The position numbers and the translations under genes are program-made. A DNA stretch of 64,000 nt, taken from Bradyrhizobium sp. CCBAU 51765 (GTDB lineage Bacteria; Pseudomonadota; Alphaproteobacteria; Rhizobiales; Xanthobacteraceae). Numbering within the stretch: position 1 is the stretch's first letter; every line of letters begins with the position of its first letter. The stretch spans positions 2,345,001 through 2,409,000 of the forward strand of contig NZ_CP030038.1 of assembly GCF_015291725.1 (NCBI RefSeq). The letters are read 5' to 3'. The notes beneath the pieces are model-generated. The model saw only the letters and a list, made by a program, of their open reading frames with translations, was not told the DNA's origin and did not search any database. Of the stretch, positions 33,107 to 41,231 are shown in pieces.

Positions 33107-33963
33107 TGGGGATCAATCTCTTTCAGATCCTGAACGGCCTGACCTTCGCGGCGCTGATCTTCATCGTCGCGTCCGGCTTCACCTTGATTTTCGGCTTGCT
33201 GCGCATCGTCAATCTCGCTCACGGAGCACTCTATCTGGTCGGAGGCCTCGCCGGCTATTCGGCGGCAAAGGCCAGCGGAAGTTTCGTGGTGGGAGCGTTG
33301 GCGGCGATGGTGCTGGTCGCAGCGCTGGGCGCGGTGCTCGACCGCGGCCTGTTGAGCTTCGTGCGCGGCGTCGAATTGCGTCAGGTGCTGCTCACGCTCG
33401 GAGTCGCCTTCATTCTCAACGACATCTCGCTCGTGATCTGGGGCGGAGACACGTTTTCGGTGCCGGTCCCGGAGGTCCTGAGAGGGGCCATGTGGATCGG
33501 CGGCGTGATGTATCCGAAGTATCGCATCTTCGTTCTGGTTCTCGGCCTGCTGGTGTTTGCCGCGCTCTGGCTGCTCCTCAACAAGACGCGGCTCGGCGCG
33601 CTGATCCGCGCAGGTGTCGACGATCCCGAGATGGTCGAAGCCATGGGCATCAACATCCGTCGGGTTTTCCTCGGTACATTCATGCTCGGGGCGGCCCTGG
33701 CAGGCCTCGGCGGGGTGGTGGGAGGTGCCTTCCTGACTCTTTACCCCAGTGCCGACGCTGAGATCCTGGTGTTCTCGCTCGCGGTCGTCATCATCGGCGG
33801 ACGCGGCAGTCTCGTGGGCGCTGCGCTCGGCGCCTTGCTGGTGGGCCTTTTGAACGCGATCGGGCAGGTGATGTTTCCAGAACTCGCCTATTTCGTCATT
33901 TTCGGACCGATGGCGCTGCTGCTGGCGTTCCGGCCGCTCGGCCTGTTCGGGAGGGCAGCGTGA
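33103..33963 (+). CDS. Liv-type ABC permease (LivH family)
   Basis: This 286-residue inner-membrane protein has the LivH start ILNGLTFAALIFIVASGFTLIFGLLRIVNLAHGA and the loop RAGVDDPEMVEAMGINIRRVF. It overlaps both neighbours by four bases (ATGA and GTGA), tying it to the hydrolases upstream and LivM downstream. It forms half of the pore of the second complete Liv importer of the window. Confidence 0.93.
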   Translation: MMGINLFQILNGLTFAALIFIVASGFTLIFGLLRIVNLAHGALYLVGGLAGYSAAKASGSFVVGALAAMVLVAALGAVLDRGLLSFVRGVELRQVLLTLGVAFILNDISLVIWGGDTFSVPVPEVLRGAMWIGGVMYPKYRIFVLVLGLLVFAALWLLLNKTRLGALIRAGVDDPEMVEAMGINIRRVFLGTFMLGAALAGLGGVVGGAFLTLYPSADAEILVFSLAVVIIGGRGSLVGAALGALLVGLLNAIGQVMFPELAYFVIFGPMALLLAFRPLGLFGRAA

Positions 33964-34964
33964 GATCGGCTCCGCTCACCCCGGCTGTATCGTCGCCGGC
34001 TCCTTTGCTCCGCCGGCCTCGCGCCGTCGGCTGGATCGCGATGGTGCTGCTGGTCCTCGCCGTCCTGCCTGCCGTCTTGCCGAGTTATCAGGTCTCTGTC
34101 GTAACGCAGGTCCTGATCTTCAGCGTCCTGGCGATGTCGATTGACATTCTCGCGGGATTCGCAGGACGCACCTCGCTCGGTCATGGCGCTATTTTTGGCG
34201 TCTCCAGTTATGTCGCGATCTACTGGAGCTCGACGCTTGGCGGCGACATCTGGATCGGCATCGCCCTCGGCATTCTGGCGGCGACGGCGCTTGCCGGCGT
34301 GTTCGCGGCGTTGGCCATCCGTACGTCAGGCGTCTATTTCCTGTTGCTGACGCTGGCGCTCGGCATGATCGTGTGGGGCGTCTGCTTGCGCTGGACGGCG
34401 GTCACGGGCGGCGAAAACGGGCTGCGCGGTGTCGGTCGTCCCGCCTTTATCGCAGACCATGCCAGCTTCTATTACGCCGTGCTCATCATTGTCGCGCCAC
34501 TGACCTGGCTGATGTGGAGGCTCGTCCACTCGCCGTTCGGGCTGACCTTGCGCGGAATCCGCGACTCCGAGAGTCGTATGCGGAGCCTCGGCTACAACGT
34601 TCCGCTCCACCTGTTTGTGGCATTCGTGTTGTCCGGATTCTTCGCAGGCGTCGCCGGCGGTCTCTACGTCCTGTTCAACAATTTCGTCAGTCCCTCGACC
34701 GTGCAGCTGTCGCAGTCGGTCTCCGCTCTGCTGATGGCCATCACCGGCGGCGTCGGCACGTTGCTCGGTTCCTTCGTGGGAGCCGCCGCCATCATCGTCC
34801 TGGAAAACGCCGTCAGCGCCTACACCGCGCGGTGGCCGAGCGTGCTTGGGATCGCCTTCGTGCTCATCATGATCTTCGCGCCGGAAGGCGTGGTCGGCCG
34901 TGCGCGCCTTCTGCTCGCACGCCGGCGTTCCCGTTCCCCGAAACCAAATCATTCCGGAGGTTAG
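33960..34964 (+). CDS. Liv-type ABC permease (LivM family)
   Basis: This 334-residue protein has the LivM core MSIDILAGFAGRTSLGHGAIFGVSSY, the cytoplasmic RGIRDSESRMRSLGYN loop and GGVGTLLGSFVGAAAI. The start is a GTG overlapping the livH stop, and the N-terminus has a cytoplasmic Pro-rich stretch before the first membrane helix. Three bases separate it from the binding-protein gene. Confidence 0.93.
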   Translation: MRSAPLTPAVSSPAPLLRRPRAVGWIAMVLLVLAVLPAVLPSYQVSVVTQVLIFSVLAMSIDILAGFAGRTSLGHGAIFGVSSYVAIYWSSTLGGDIWIGIALGILAATALAGVFAALAIRTSGVYFLLLTLALGMIVWGVCLRWTAVTGGENGLRGVGRPAFIADHASFYYAVLIIVAPLTWLMWRLVHSPFGLTLRGIRDSESRMRSLGYNVPLHLFVAFVLSGFFAGVAGGLYVLFNNFVSPSTVQLSQSVSALLMAITGGVGTLLGSFVGAAAIIVLENAVSAYTARWPSVLGIAFVLIMIFAPEGVVGRARLLLARRRSRSPKPNHSGG

Positions 34965-34967
34965 ACG

Positions 34968-36227
34968 ATGGACCGCAGACGCTTCCTGAAAACGACCGGC
35001 CTTACGCTCGCAGCCGGCACCGGTGCTCTAGCCGCCCCCTTCGTGGCGCGTGCCCAGGCGGCGCCGATCCGTATCGGCCTGATGGCGCCGCAGACCGGCG
35101 TCGTCGCGGCCGGCGGCCGCGAGATCATCGACGGCTTTTCGCTGTTCTGGGAGAGCGCAGGCAGTCAGGCGGGCGGCCGCAAGGTGGAGATCATCGTCGA
35201 AGACGACGCCTCCAATCCGGACACGGCGCTGCAGAAGGCGCGACGCCTTGTCGAGCAGGCCAAGGTGGACATGCTCTTCGGCAATCTTCTGGCCAACACC
35301 GGCCTTGCCGTTGCCAATTACGTCAAGGGCAACGGGACGCCGTACTTCATTCCGGTGATCGCGGCCGACGATCTCACCCAGCGCACCAGGATCAAGAACG
35401 TGATCCGCGCCGGCGGTTACAGTGCCAGCCAGTTCTCGCGGCCTCTTGCGGACTGGGCGCTGAAGCAGGGTTACCGCCGGGTCGCGATGATCTCGCAGGA
35501 TTACACCTTCGGCCACGAGCAGTGCGGCGGCTTCGCCCAGACGTTCACGGAAGGCGGCGGCACTGTGGTCGGCCAGTTCTGGCATCCGCTGAACACGTCC
35601 GATTTCAGCCCCTATCTTGGTCAGGTGGCGGGTGTGAAGGCTGACGTCGTGTTCGCGATGCAGACCGGCGCAGACGCCACGCGCTTGATCCAGCAATATG
35701 CGAGCTTCGGTCTGAAGGATCAGATACCCCTGCTGGGATCGCAGAACGCGACCGACCAGTCCGTCATCAGGACGATGGGCGCCGAGTGCGAGGGGATCGT
35801 CACCTCCGCCCATTTTGCCGAGGGCGCCGATCTGCCGGCCACCCAGGCGTTCGTCAAGACCTATTCGGACAAGTTCAGCAAGATCCCCTCGCTCTACGCC
35901 TTCTCGCACTATGTCGGCGCGATGTGGGTGGCCAAGGCGATCAACGCGATCAACGGCAAGGTCGAAGACCGCGATGTCTTCCTCGACACCGTGCTCAAGA
36001 CCGACCTTCCGGACAGCCCGCTCGGCAAGCCGGTTCGCTTCGATGATTACGGCAATCCCGTCTACGACGTCGTCATCCGCAAGACCATGAAGAACAAGGA
36101 CGGAAAATTCTGGAATGTCCCGATCGGGGGCTATCCGCAGGTGTCGCAGTTCTGGAAGTACGACCCCGCGACCTACATGAAGCAGCCGCCCTATTCGCGG
36201 GATTTCCAGGGCATCAAGAAGACCTGA
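34968..36227 (+). CDS. ABC transporter substrate-binding protein, Liv type, Tat-exported
   Basis: This 419-residue Peripla_BP_6 protein begins MDRRRFLKTTGLTLAAG, a twin-arginine (RRxFLK) signal followed by a cleavage site near ARAQA. The mature part has IRIGLMAPQTGVVAAGG and MISQDYTFGHEQCGGF. Tat export implies folding in the cytoplasm before transport, unlike the Sec-type binding proteins elsewhere in this window. It is part of the livHM-SBP-livGF group. The ligand is unknown, but it should be the compound handled by the flanking hydrolases. Confidence 0.93.
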   Translation: MDRRRFLKTTGLTLAAGTGALAAPFVARAQAAPIRIGLMAPQTGVVAAGGREIIDGFSLFWESAGSQAGGRKVEIIVEDDASNPDTALQKARRLVEQAKVDMLFGNLLANTGLAVANYVKGNGTPYFIPVIAADDLTQRTRIKNVIRAGGYSASQFSRPLADWALKQGYRRVAMISQDYTFGHEQCGGFAQTFTEGGGTVVGQFWHPLNTSDFSPYLGQVAGVKADVVFAMQTGADATRLIQQYASFGLKDQIPLLGSQNATDQSVIRTMGAECEGIVTSAHFAEGADLPATQAFVKTYSDKFSKIPSLYAFSHYVGAMWVAKAINAINGKVEDRDVFLDTVLKTDLPDSPLGKPVRFDDYGNPVYDVVIRKTMKNKDGKFWNVPIGGYPQVSQFWKYDPATYMKQPPYSRDFQGIKKT

Positions 36228-36272
36228 GACCATCGAGGCGGCGGCTAGCTGGCCGCCACGTTCTGCCAATTG

Positions 36273-37043
36273 ATGAGAATGCGCGTGCCGGACACCATCC
36301 TCAAGCTTGATCACGTCGGCGTCTCCTTCTACGCGTTGAAGGCGGTTGACGACGTGACCCTGCGGGTCAGGCGTGGCGAGCGACGAGCCATCATCGGCCC
36401 CAATGGTGCCGGCAAGACCACGCTGTTCAACGCCATCACGGGCGTGGTACCGCCGACGTCCGGCCGGGTCGAATTCGATGGCCGCGACATCACGAGGATG
36501 CCGCCTCACCGCCGAGCCGCTTGCGGCATCAGCCGCACCTTCCAGATCACCAACCTGTTTCCGAGCCTGACGGTCGAGCAGAACATGCAGCTCGCGCTTT
36601 GCGGCCTGACGCCGCGCAAATTTTCGCTGCTTGGTTCGGGCGGGCTGACCGATGCCGAACGCGGCCAGGCCGACCGCGCCCTCGGTTTGTCACGGCTCGG
36701 TGCACGTGCAAGATCGCTGGTGAGCGAATTGTCGTATGGCGAGCAGCGACAGCTCGAGATGGCGATGGCGCTGGCGCCGAATCCCCGGCTGCTGCTGCTC
36801 GACGAGCCCGCCGCCGGCCTTTCGCCGGCCGAGCGCGTCATCGTCGCCGACGTCATCCGCAGTCTGCCGGCGGAGATCACCATCGTCCTGATCGAGCACG
36901 ATATGGACCTGGTGCTCTCCCTGGTGGACTGGGTAACCTGTCTCAACAACGGTCGGTTCCTGGCCGAGGGGGCGCCGGCAGAGATCCGCGGCAACGCTGA
37001 CATCCAGGACGTCTATCTCGGCAAGGCACACCGTCATGCTTGA
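36273..37043 (+). CDS. Liv-type ABC ATPase (LivG family)
   Basis: This 256-residue ATPase has Walker A GPNGAGKTT, signature ELSYGEQRQLEM, Walker B LLLLDEPAAGLSP and H-loop LIEHDMDL. The ATG at 36273 is preferred to the TTG one codon earlier. It begins 45 bp after the binding-protein stop, the largest gap within the transporter, and overlaps LivF by 8 bp. Confidence 0.92.
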   Translation: MRMRVPDTILKLDHVGVSFYALKAVDDVTLRVRRGERRAIIGPNGAGKTTLFNAITGVVPPTSGRVEFDGRDITRMPPHRRAACGISRTFQITNLFPSLTVEQNMQLALCGLTPRKFSLLGSGGLTDAERGQADRALGLSRLGARARSLVSELSYGEQRQLEMAMALAPNPRLLLLDEPAAGLSPAERVIVADVIRSLPAEITIVLIEHDMDLVLSLVDWVTCLNNGRFLAEGAPAEIRGNADIQDVYLGKAHRHA

Positions 37044-37740
37044 GATCCGCGATCTTCACAGTTTCTATGGCGAGGCCCATGTGGTGCAGGGGGCCTCGCT
37101 CACGGTGCGCGACCGCGAGGTGGTCGCGCTGCTTGGCCGCAACGGCATGGGCAAGACCAGCCTGATCCGCTCGGTGATGGGCTTGTCGGCGCCCCAGGTG
37201 CGCCGGGGCAGTGTGGCGTGGAAGGGCGAAGTCCTCACCGGGATGACGTCGCACGAGATCGCCGGGCGCAAGATCGCGCTTGTGCCGCAAGGGCGGCGGC
37301 TGTTCCCCTCGCTCACTGTTACCGAACATCTCACCATGATCAAATCCGTCCGCGCTCGCGACGGCTGGACCGTCGATCGCGTCATGGAGCTGTTCCCGCG
37401 GCTGGCCGAGCGGCGTCAGCACCGCGGCAACCAGCTCTCGGGCGGCGAGCGGCAGATGCTCGCCGTGGCGCGCGCGCTGATGATCGACCCTGAGCTCATC
37501 CTGATGGACGAACCCTCGGAAGGACTGGCGCCCGTCATGGTCCAGCATCTGGAAGGCATCATCGCGCGGCTGAAGGAGGCGGGCCTGGCGATCCTGCTGG
37601 TCGAACAGAACCTCTACAGCGCACTTGCGGTCGCAGACCGCGTCTATGTCATCGAGACCGGCAAGATCGTCCACGAGGCGGATGCGTCGGCCCTGGTCGA
37701 TAATCCACAATCACTCATACGCTTCCTCGGCGTGCACTGA
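37036..37740 (+). CDS. Liv-type ABC ATPase (LivF family)
   Basis: This 234-residue ATPase has Walker A GRNGMGKTS, with Met replacing the more common Ala, signature LSGGERQM, Walker B LILMDEPSEGLAP and an H-loop in LLVEQNLYSAL. It overlaps LivG by 8 bp and is followed after 11 bp by the amidohydrolase, so the transporter is embedded among catabolic genes. Confidence 0.93.
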   Translation: MLEIRDLHSFYGEAHVVQGASLTVRDREVVALLGRNGMGKTSLIRSVMGLSAPQVRRGSVAWKGEVLTGMTSHEIAGRKIALVPQGRRLFPSLTVTEHLTMIKSVRARDGWTVDRVMELFPRLAERRQHRGNQLSGGERQMLAVARALMIDPELILMDEPSEGLAPVMVQHLEGIIARLKEAGLAILLVEQNLYSALAVADRVYVIETGKIVHEADASALVDNPQSLIRFLGVH

Positions 37741-37751
37741 GACCCGACTGC

Positions 37752-38741
37752 ATGAAGATCGATATCCACAGCCACGTCATTCCGGATCGCATCGTCAGCG
37801 CCATCGCCGCCGATCCCAAGCGCTTCCGTGCGCGTGTCGAAGGCGGGGGGCCTGCGCGCAAGATCATTCATGACCAGGGCTACGTCTATCCCTTGTTCGA
37901 GGAATTTCGCCAGACGGACGCCAAGCTCGCCGCCATGGACCGCAAGGGCATCGACATCTCCGTGATCTCGCCGGCGCCGCCGATGTTCTATTATTGGGCC
38001 GATGCCGATCTCGCGCTCGAAGTCGCCGGCCTCGTCAATGACGGCGTGGCGGACATGGTCGGCGCCAAGCCCGCCCGATTGCGCGGCATGGCGACCGTGC
38101 CGATGCAGCATCCGGATGCCGCCGTCGCCGAACTCGAGCGCGTCGTTCGCGCCTACGGCTTCAAGGCCGTGGAGATCGGCACTTCGATCGAGGGTGCGCA
38201 GCTCGCCGAGGAGCGTTTCCGTCCGCTGCTGCGCCGCGCCAGCGAGCTCAACGTCTTTGTCTTTGCGCATCCTTACTATGTCGGCGCGAAGAGCGGGCTC
38301 GAAAACTATTATCTCACCAATCTCATTGGCAATCCGCTGGACACGACGGTGATGCTGGCCAATCTCATGTTCTCCGGCCGGCTCGACGAACTGCCCGACC
38401 TGAAGCTCGTCCTGGCGCATGGCGGCGGCTTTGCGCCGTACCAGATCGGCCGGCTCGTGCACGGACACGCGGTCCGCAGCGAAGCCAACGGCATCAGCAA
38501 ATCCTCGCCCAAGGACTTGCTCAAGCGGATCTATTTCGACAGCCTGGTTTTCGAACCGAAGGCGCTGCGTTACCTGATCGATCTTGTCGGCGCCGATCAC
38601 GTCTGCATCGGAACCGACGCCCCCTTCGATATGGCCGACGCCGATCCCGGTGCGACGATCGAGGCGGTGCCGGCGATCACGCCGCTGGAGCGTCAATGCA
38701 TCTGCTGCGGCACAGCGCTGAAGCTACTGTGCGAAGGTTGA
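37752..38741 (+). CDS. ACMSD-like amidohydrolase-2 family protein
   Basis: This 329-residue TIM-barrel metal enzyme has DIHSHVIP at the very N-terminus (H-x-H metal site), His in FAHPYYV, His in LAHGGGFAPYQIGRL and Asp in GTDAPFDMAD. These are the four metal-ligand positions of amino-carboxymuconate-semialdehyde decarboxylase and related decarboxylases and hydrolases. It lies between livF and the second deacetylase-fold gene. In an array with an FAH-type hydrolase and next to a molybdenum hydroxylase, a role in decarboxylating a ring-cleavage product fits, but this is inference. Confidence 0.9.
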   Translation: MKIDIHSHVIPDRIVSAIAADPKRFRARVEGGGPARKIIHDQGYVYPLFEEFRQTDAKLAAMDRKGIDISVISPAPPMFYYWADADLALEVAGLVNDGVADMVGAKPARLRGMATVPMQHPDAAVAELERVVRAYGFKAVEIGTSIEGAQLAEERFRPLLRRASELNVFVFAHPYYVGAKSGLENYYLTNLIGNPLDTTVMLANLMFSGRLDELPDLKLVLAHGGGFAPYQIGRLVHGHAVRSEANGISKSSPKDLLKRIYFDSLVFEPKALRYLIDLVGADHVCIGTDAPFDMADADPGATIEAVPAITPLERQCICCGTALKLLCEG

Positions 38742-38758
38742 ATGAAAAGGAGTAAGAG

Positions 38759-39649
38759 ATGTCCGAGCCCGTCGGCAACAGTCTCCGCAACCGGCTGTCC
38801 TACAGCCCGATCCACCGTAGACCGTCGCTCAAGCTCCCAAACGATGCGCGGGTGGCGGTGTGGACCATCGTCAATGTGGAGAACTGGAGTCCTAACGGTG
38901 CGATGCCGCGCGCTGTGCTGCCGCCACCGATGGGACAGCCGCTGCTGCCTGACGTTCCCAACTGGGCCTGGCACGAATACGGCATGCGCGTCGGTTTCTG
39001 GCGTTTTCTGGACGTGCTTGGCAGCCGGAATTTGAAGGCGACCTTCGCGCTCAACGGTTCCGTCTGTGAGCTCTATCGCGAAGCATGCGAGGCGGCGCGG
39101 GACGCGGGATGGGATTTCATGGGGCACGGCTTCGTGCAGAAGCCGATGCACAAGGTCGAGGACCAGAAGTCGGCGATCGCCGACACGATCGCTGCGATCA
39201 CGAAATTCACCGGCAGGCCGCCCCGCGGCTGGGAAAGCCCGGGCCTCACAGAGACGGACGAGACGCTGGACCTGCTGGCTGAAGCCGGCATCGAATATGT
39301 CGCGGATTGGGTGCTGGACGAGCAGCCGATCCCGCTGAAGACGCGCCACGGCGACATCATCTCCGTTCCCTACACGGTCGAAATCAATGACGTCGTCATC
39401 AGCGCGGTACAGCAGCAGCCCTCGGACGAAATCCTGCGTCGCGGCCGGGATCAATTCGACCGGCTCTATCTCGATGGCGCCAAGGCGCCGCGCGTCATGG
39501 CCATTTCCATCCACCCATATTTGACGGGTGTGCCGCACCGGATAAAATATCTCGAGATGCTCTACGACTACATTCTCGGCCGCGACGGTGTCGTGATGTG
39601 GACCGGGGCCGAGATATTAGATTGGTATCGCTCGCAAATGCCGGCTTAG
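38759..39649 (+). CDS. Polysaccharide deacetylase-family hydrolase (PuuE/cyclic-amide type), paralogue 2
   Basis: This 296-residue cytoplasmic NodB-fold protein is closely related to 32204-33106. PNWAWHEYGMRVGFWRFLD, MGHGFVQKPMHKV, PRGWESPGLTETDETLD and HPYLTGVPHRIKYL match it almost block for block. A clear AAAAGGAG precedes the ATG. Two diverged copies in one operon suggest either a heterodimer or action on two related cyclic intermediates. No signal peptide is present, so cell-wall chitin or peptidoglycan is not the substrate. Confidence 0.87.
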   Translation: MSEPVGNSLRNRLSYSPIHRRPSLKLPNDARVAVWTIVNVENWSPNGAMPRAVLPPPMGQPLLPDVPNWAWHEYGMRVGFWRFLDVLGSRNLKATFALNGSVCELYREACEAARDAGWDFMGHGFVQKPMHKVEDQKSAIADTIAAITKFTGRPPRGWESPGLTETDETLDLLAEAGIEYVADWVLDEQPIPLKTRHGDIISVPYTVEINDVVISAVQQQPSDEILRRGRDQFDRLYLDGAKAPRVMAISIHPYLTGVPHRIKYLEMLYDYILGRDGVVMWTGAEILDWYRSQMPA

Positions 39650-39686
39650 GCCGGCGACGCTGCCGTGTCAGGACAGGAAATATTCG

Positions 39687-39875
39687 ATGGCTTGCATTGT
39701 AAGCATCAGCAGCAGCGAGGCAGGCCACCGGCAGGAAGCGCTGATCGCCGAGCACTGCGAGATCATCACAGCGCTGCAGGAGTGCGACGGAAGGCGTGCG
39801 GGGCGCATTTTCACGCGCCACGCCGGCCGTGCGCGCGAGCGCGTGTTATCGGCGCGCTCGCCTATCGTGCCGTAA
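39687..39875 (+). pseudogene. Remnant of a GntR regulator (end of FCD domain)
   Basis: The 62 codons read EAGHRQEALIAEHCEIITAL then ECDGRRAGRIFTRHAGRARE, matching the last helices of an FCD domain, in which H-x-x-I and the paired H-x-x-x-A-R-x-R are typical. No winged helix or upstream FCD part exists: the deacetylase stop is only 37 bp upstream. It is the broken tail of a lost regulator, marking a deletion or recombination junction between the array and the molybdenum hydroxylase genes. Confidence 0.65.
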
Positions 39876-39885
39876 GGAGCCAGCG

Positions 39886-40755
39886 ATGAAGGCGCCCCCC
39901 TTTGCCTATCACGATCCGCGCAGCCGCGATGATCTGATCGGCTTGCTCGCAGAGCTCGAGAACGCCAAGCTTTTGGCGGGTGGCCAGTCGCTGGTGCCGA
40001 TGTTGAATTTCCGTGTGGTCGCACCCGACCACCTGATCGACATCAACCGCATTCCGGATCTTGCCGGCATCCGCCTTTCCGCGGACGACGTTGTGCTTGG
40101 GGCCATGACGCGGCAGTGCGATCTGCAGGCATCCGCGGACCTCGCCGCATCGGCGCCGATCATTCGCGAGGCGCTGGCTCATGTCGGTCACTTCCAGACC
40201 CGTTCACGCGGCACGATCGGAGGAAGCTGCTGCCATCTGGATCCAGCGGCGGAATTGCCGGCCTTGTGCGCGCTGTTCGATGCCGAGTTCGACGTCGCGG
40301 GTCCAAACGGCGCACGCGTCGTGAAGGTCGGCGACTGGTTCAAGGGTTATCTCGAGTCGGCGCTCGAAGAGCGGGAATATCTGCAGTCGATAAGGTTGCG
40401 CCGCTGGCCGGCCGGGCACGGCTACGGTTTCAGCGAATATGCGCGCAGGCGCGGCGATTTCGCCATCGCCGGCGCGGGCGCGTTGCTCGAATTTGCTAAA
40501 GATGCTCGCATCCGGCGGGCCGCGATCGTCGTGTTCGGCGTGGAGCCTGCGCCGGTCCGGCTGGCTGAAGCCGAGCAGATGCTGGTGGGCCAGACATTCA
40601 GCGAGACGCTGCTGGCCGAAGCCGCCGCCCAGGCGAGCGCGCTCGATGCGATGGCCGACGTGCATGTCTCCGCCGCTTATCGGCGACGCCTTGCCGGCGT
40701 CGTGACCCGGCGCGCGCTCACCGAGGCCGTCCGCCTCGCGAGGGAAGCGGTATGA
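39886..40755 (+). CDS. Molybdenum hydroxylase, FAD-binding medium subunit (CoxM/xanthine dehydrogenase type)
   Basis: This 289-residue protein has the first FAD motif LAGGQSLVPMLNFR near residue 28 and the second TRSRGTIGGSCCHLDPAAELPAL near 105, as in CoxM and xanthine dehydrogenase FAD subunits. It transfers electrons from the iron-sulfur subunit to an acceptor. The ATG at 39886 has TAAGGAG in front. It overlaps the small-subunit gene by four bases (ATGA). The order M-S-L is that of CO dehydrogenase operons, but the large subunit argues against CO as substrate. Confidence 0.93.
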   Translation: MKAPPFAYHDPRSRDDLIGLLAELENAKLLAGGQSLVPMLNFRVVAPDHLIDINRIPDLAGIRLSADDVVLGAMTRQCDLQASADLAASAPIIREALAHVGHFQTRSRGTIGGSCCHLDPAAELPALCALFDAEFDVAGPNGARVVKVGDWFKGYLESALEEREYLQSIRLRRWPAGHGYGFSEYARRRGDFAIAGAGALLEFAKDARIRRAAIVVFGVEPAPVRLAEAEQMLVGQTFSETLLAEAAAQASALDAMADVHVSAAYRRRLAGVVTRRALTEAVRLAREAV

Positions 40756-41231
40756 GCGCCCGGAAAATCAGTCTGACCGTCAACGGTCAAGCCGTCGAGG
40801 CCGAGGTCGAGGCCCGCGTCAACCTTGCCGATTTCGTGCGTCAGGCCATCGGGCTGACCGGTACGCATGTCGGCTGCGAACATGGGGTGTGCGGCGCCTG
40901 CACGATCATCGTGGATGGACGGCCCGCGCGCGCCTGCCTGATGCTCGCCGTTCAAGCCGATGGGGCGGAAGTGGAGACAGTCGAGAGTCTGGGAACGCCG
41001 GAGGCGCTCTCGGAACTCCAGCAGGCCTTCCGTGATCGTCACGCGCTGCAATGCGGCTTCTGCACGCCGGGCATGTTGATGACGATCGAGGCTCTTCTGC
41101 GCGTCGAAGCTTCGCCGACGCGCGAGCAGGTCAGGGACGTGCTGTCGGGCAATCTCTGTCGCTGCACCGGCTATCAGGCCATCGTCGATGCGGCGCTGGA
41201 TGCAGCCAAAGCGCGCAGGGGGACGCGATGA
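40752..41231 (+). CDS. Molybdenum hydroxylase, 2x[2Fe-2S] small subunit
   Basis: This 159-residue protein carries the plant-ferredoxin-type cluster site CEHGVCGACTIIVDG with a further Cys, and the helical cluster site QCGFCTPGM plus NLCRCTGYQ. It shuttles electrons from the molybdenum centre to FAD. The stop overlaps the large-subunit ATG (ATGA at 41228). The length and motif spacing are normal for the CoxS/NdhS family. Confidence 0.95.
   Translation: MSARKISLTVNGQAVEAEVEARVNLADFVRQAIGLTGTHVGCEHGVCGACTIIVDGRPARACLMLAVQADGAEVETVESLGTPEALSELQQAFRDRHALQCGFCTPGMLMTIEALLRVEASPTREQVRDVLSGNLCRCTGYQAIVDAALDAAKARRGTR

Noticed and set aside
35028..36509. A 493-codon minus-strand frame
   Set aside because: Antisense shadow of the Tat-exported binding protein and the following ATPase start. 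No recognisable domain or ribosome-binding site.
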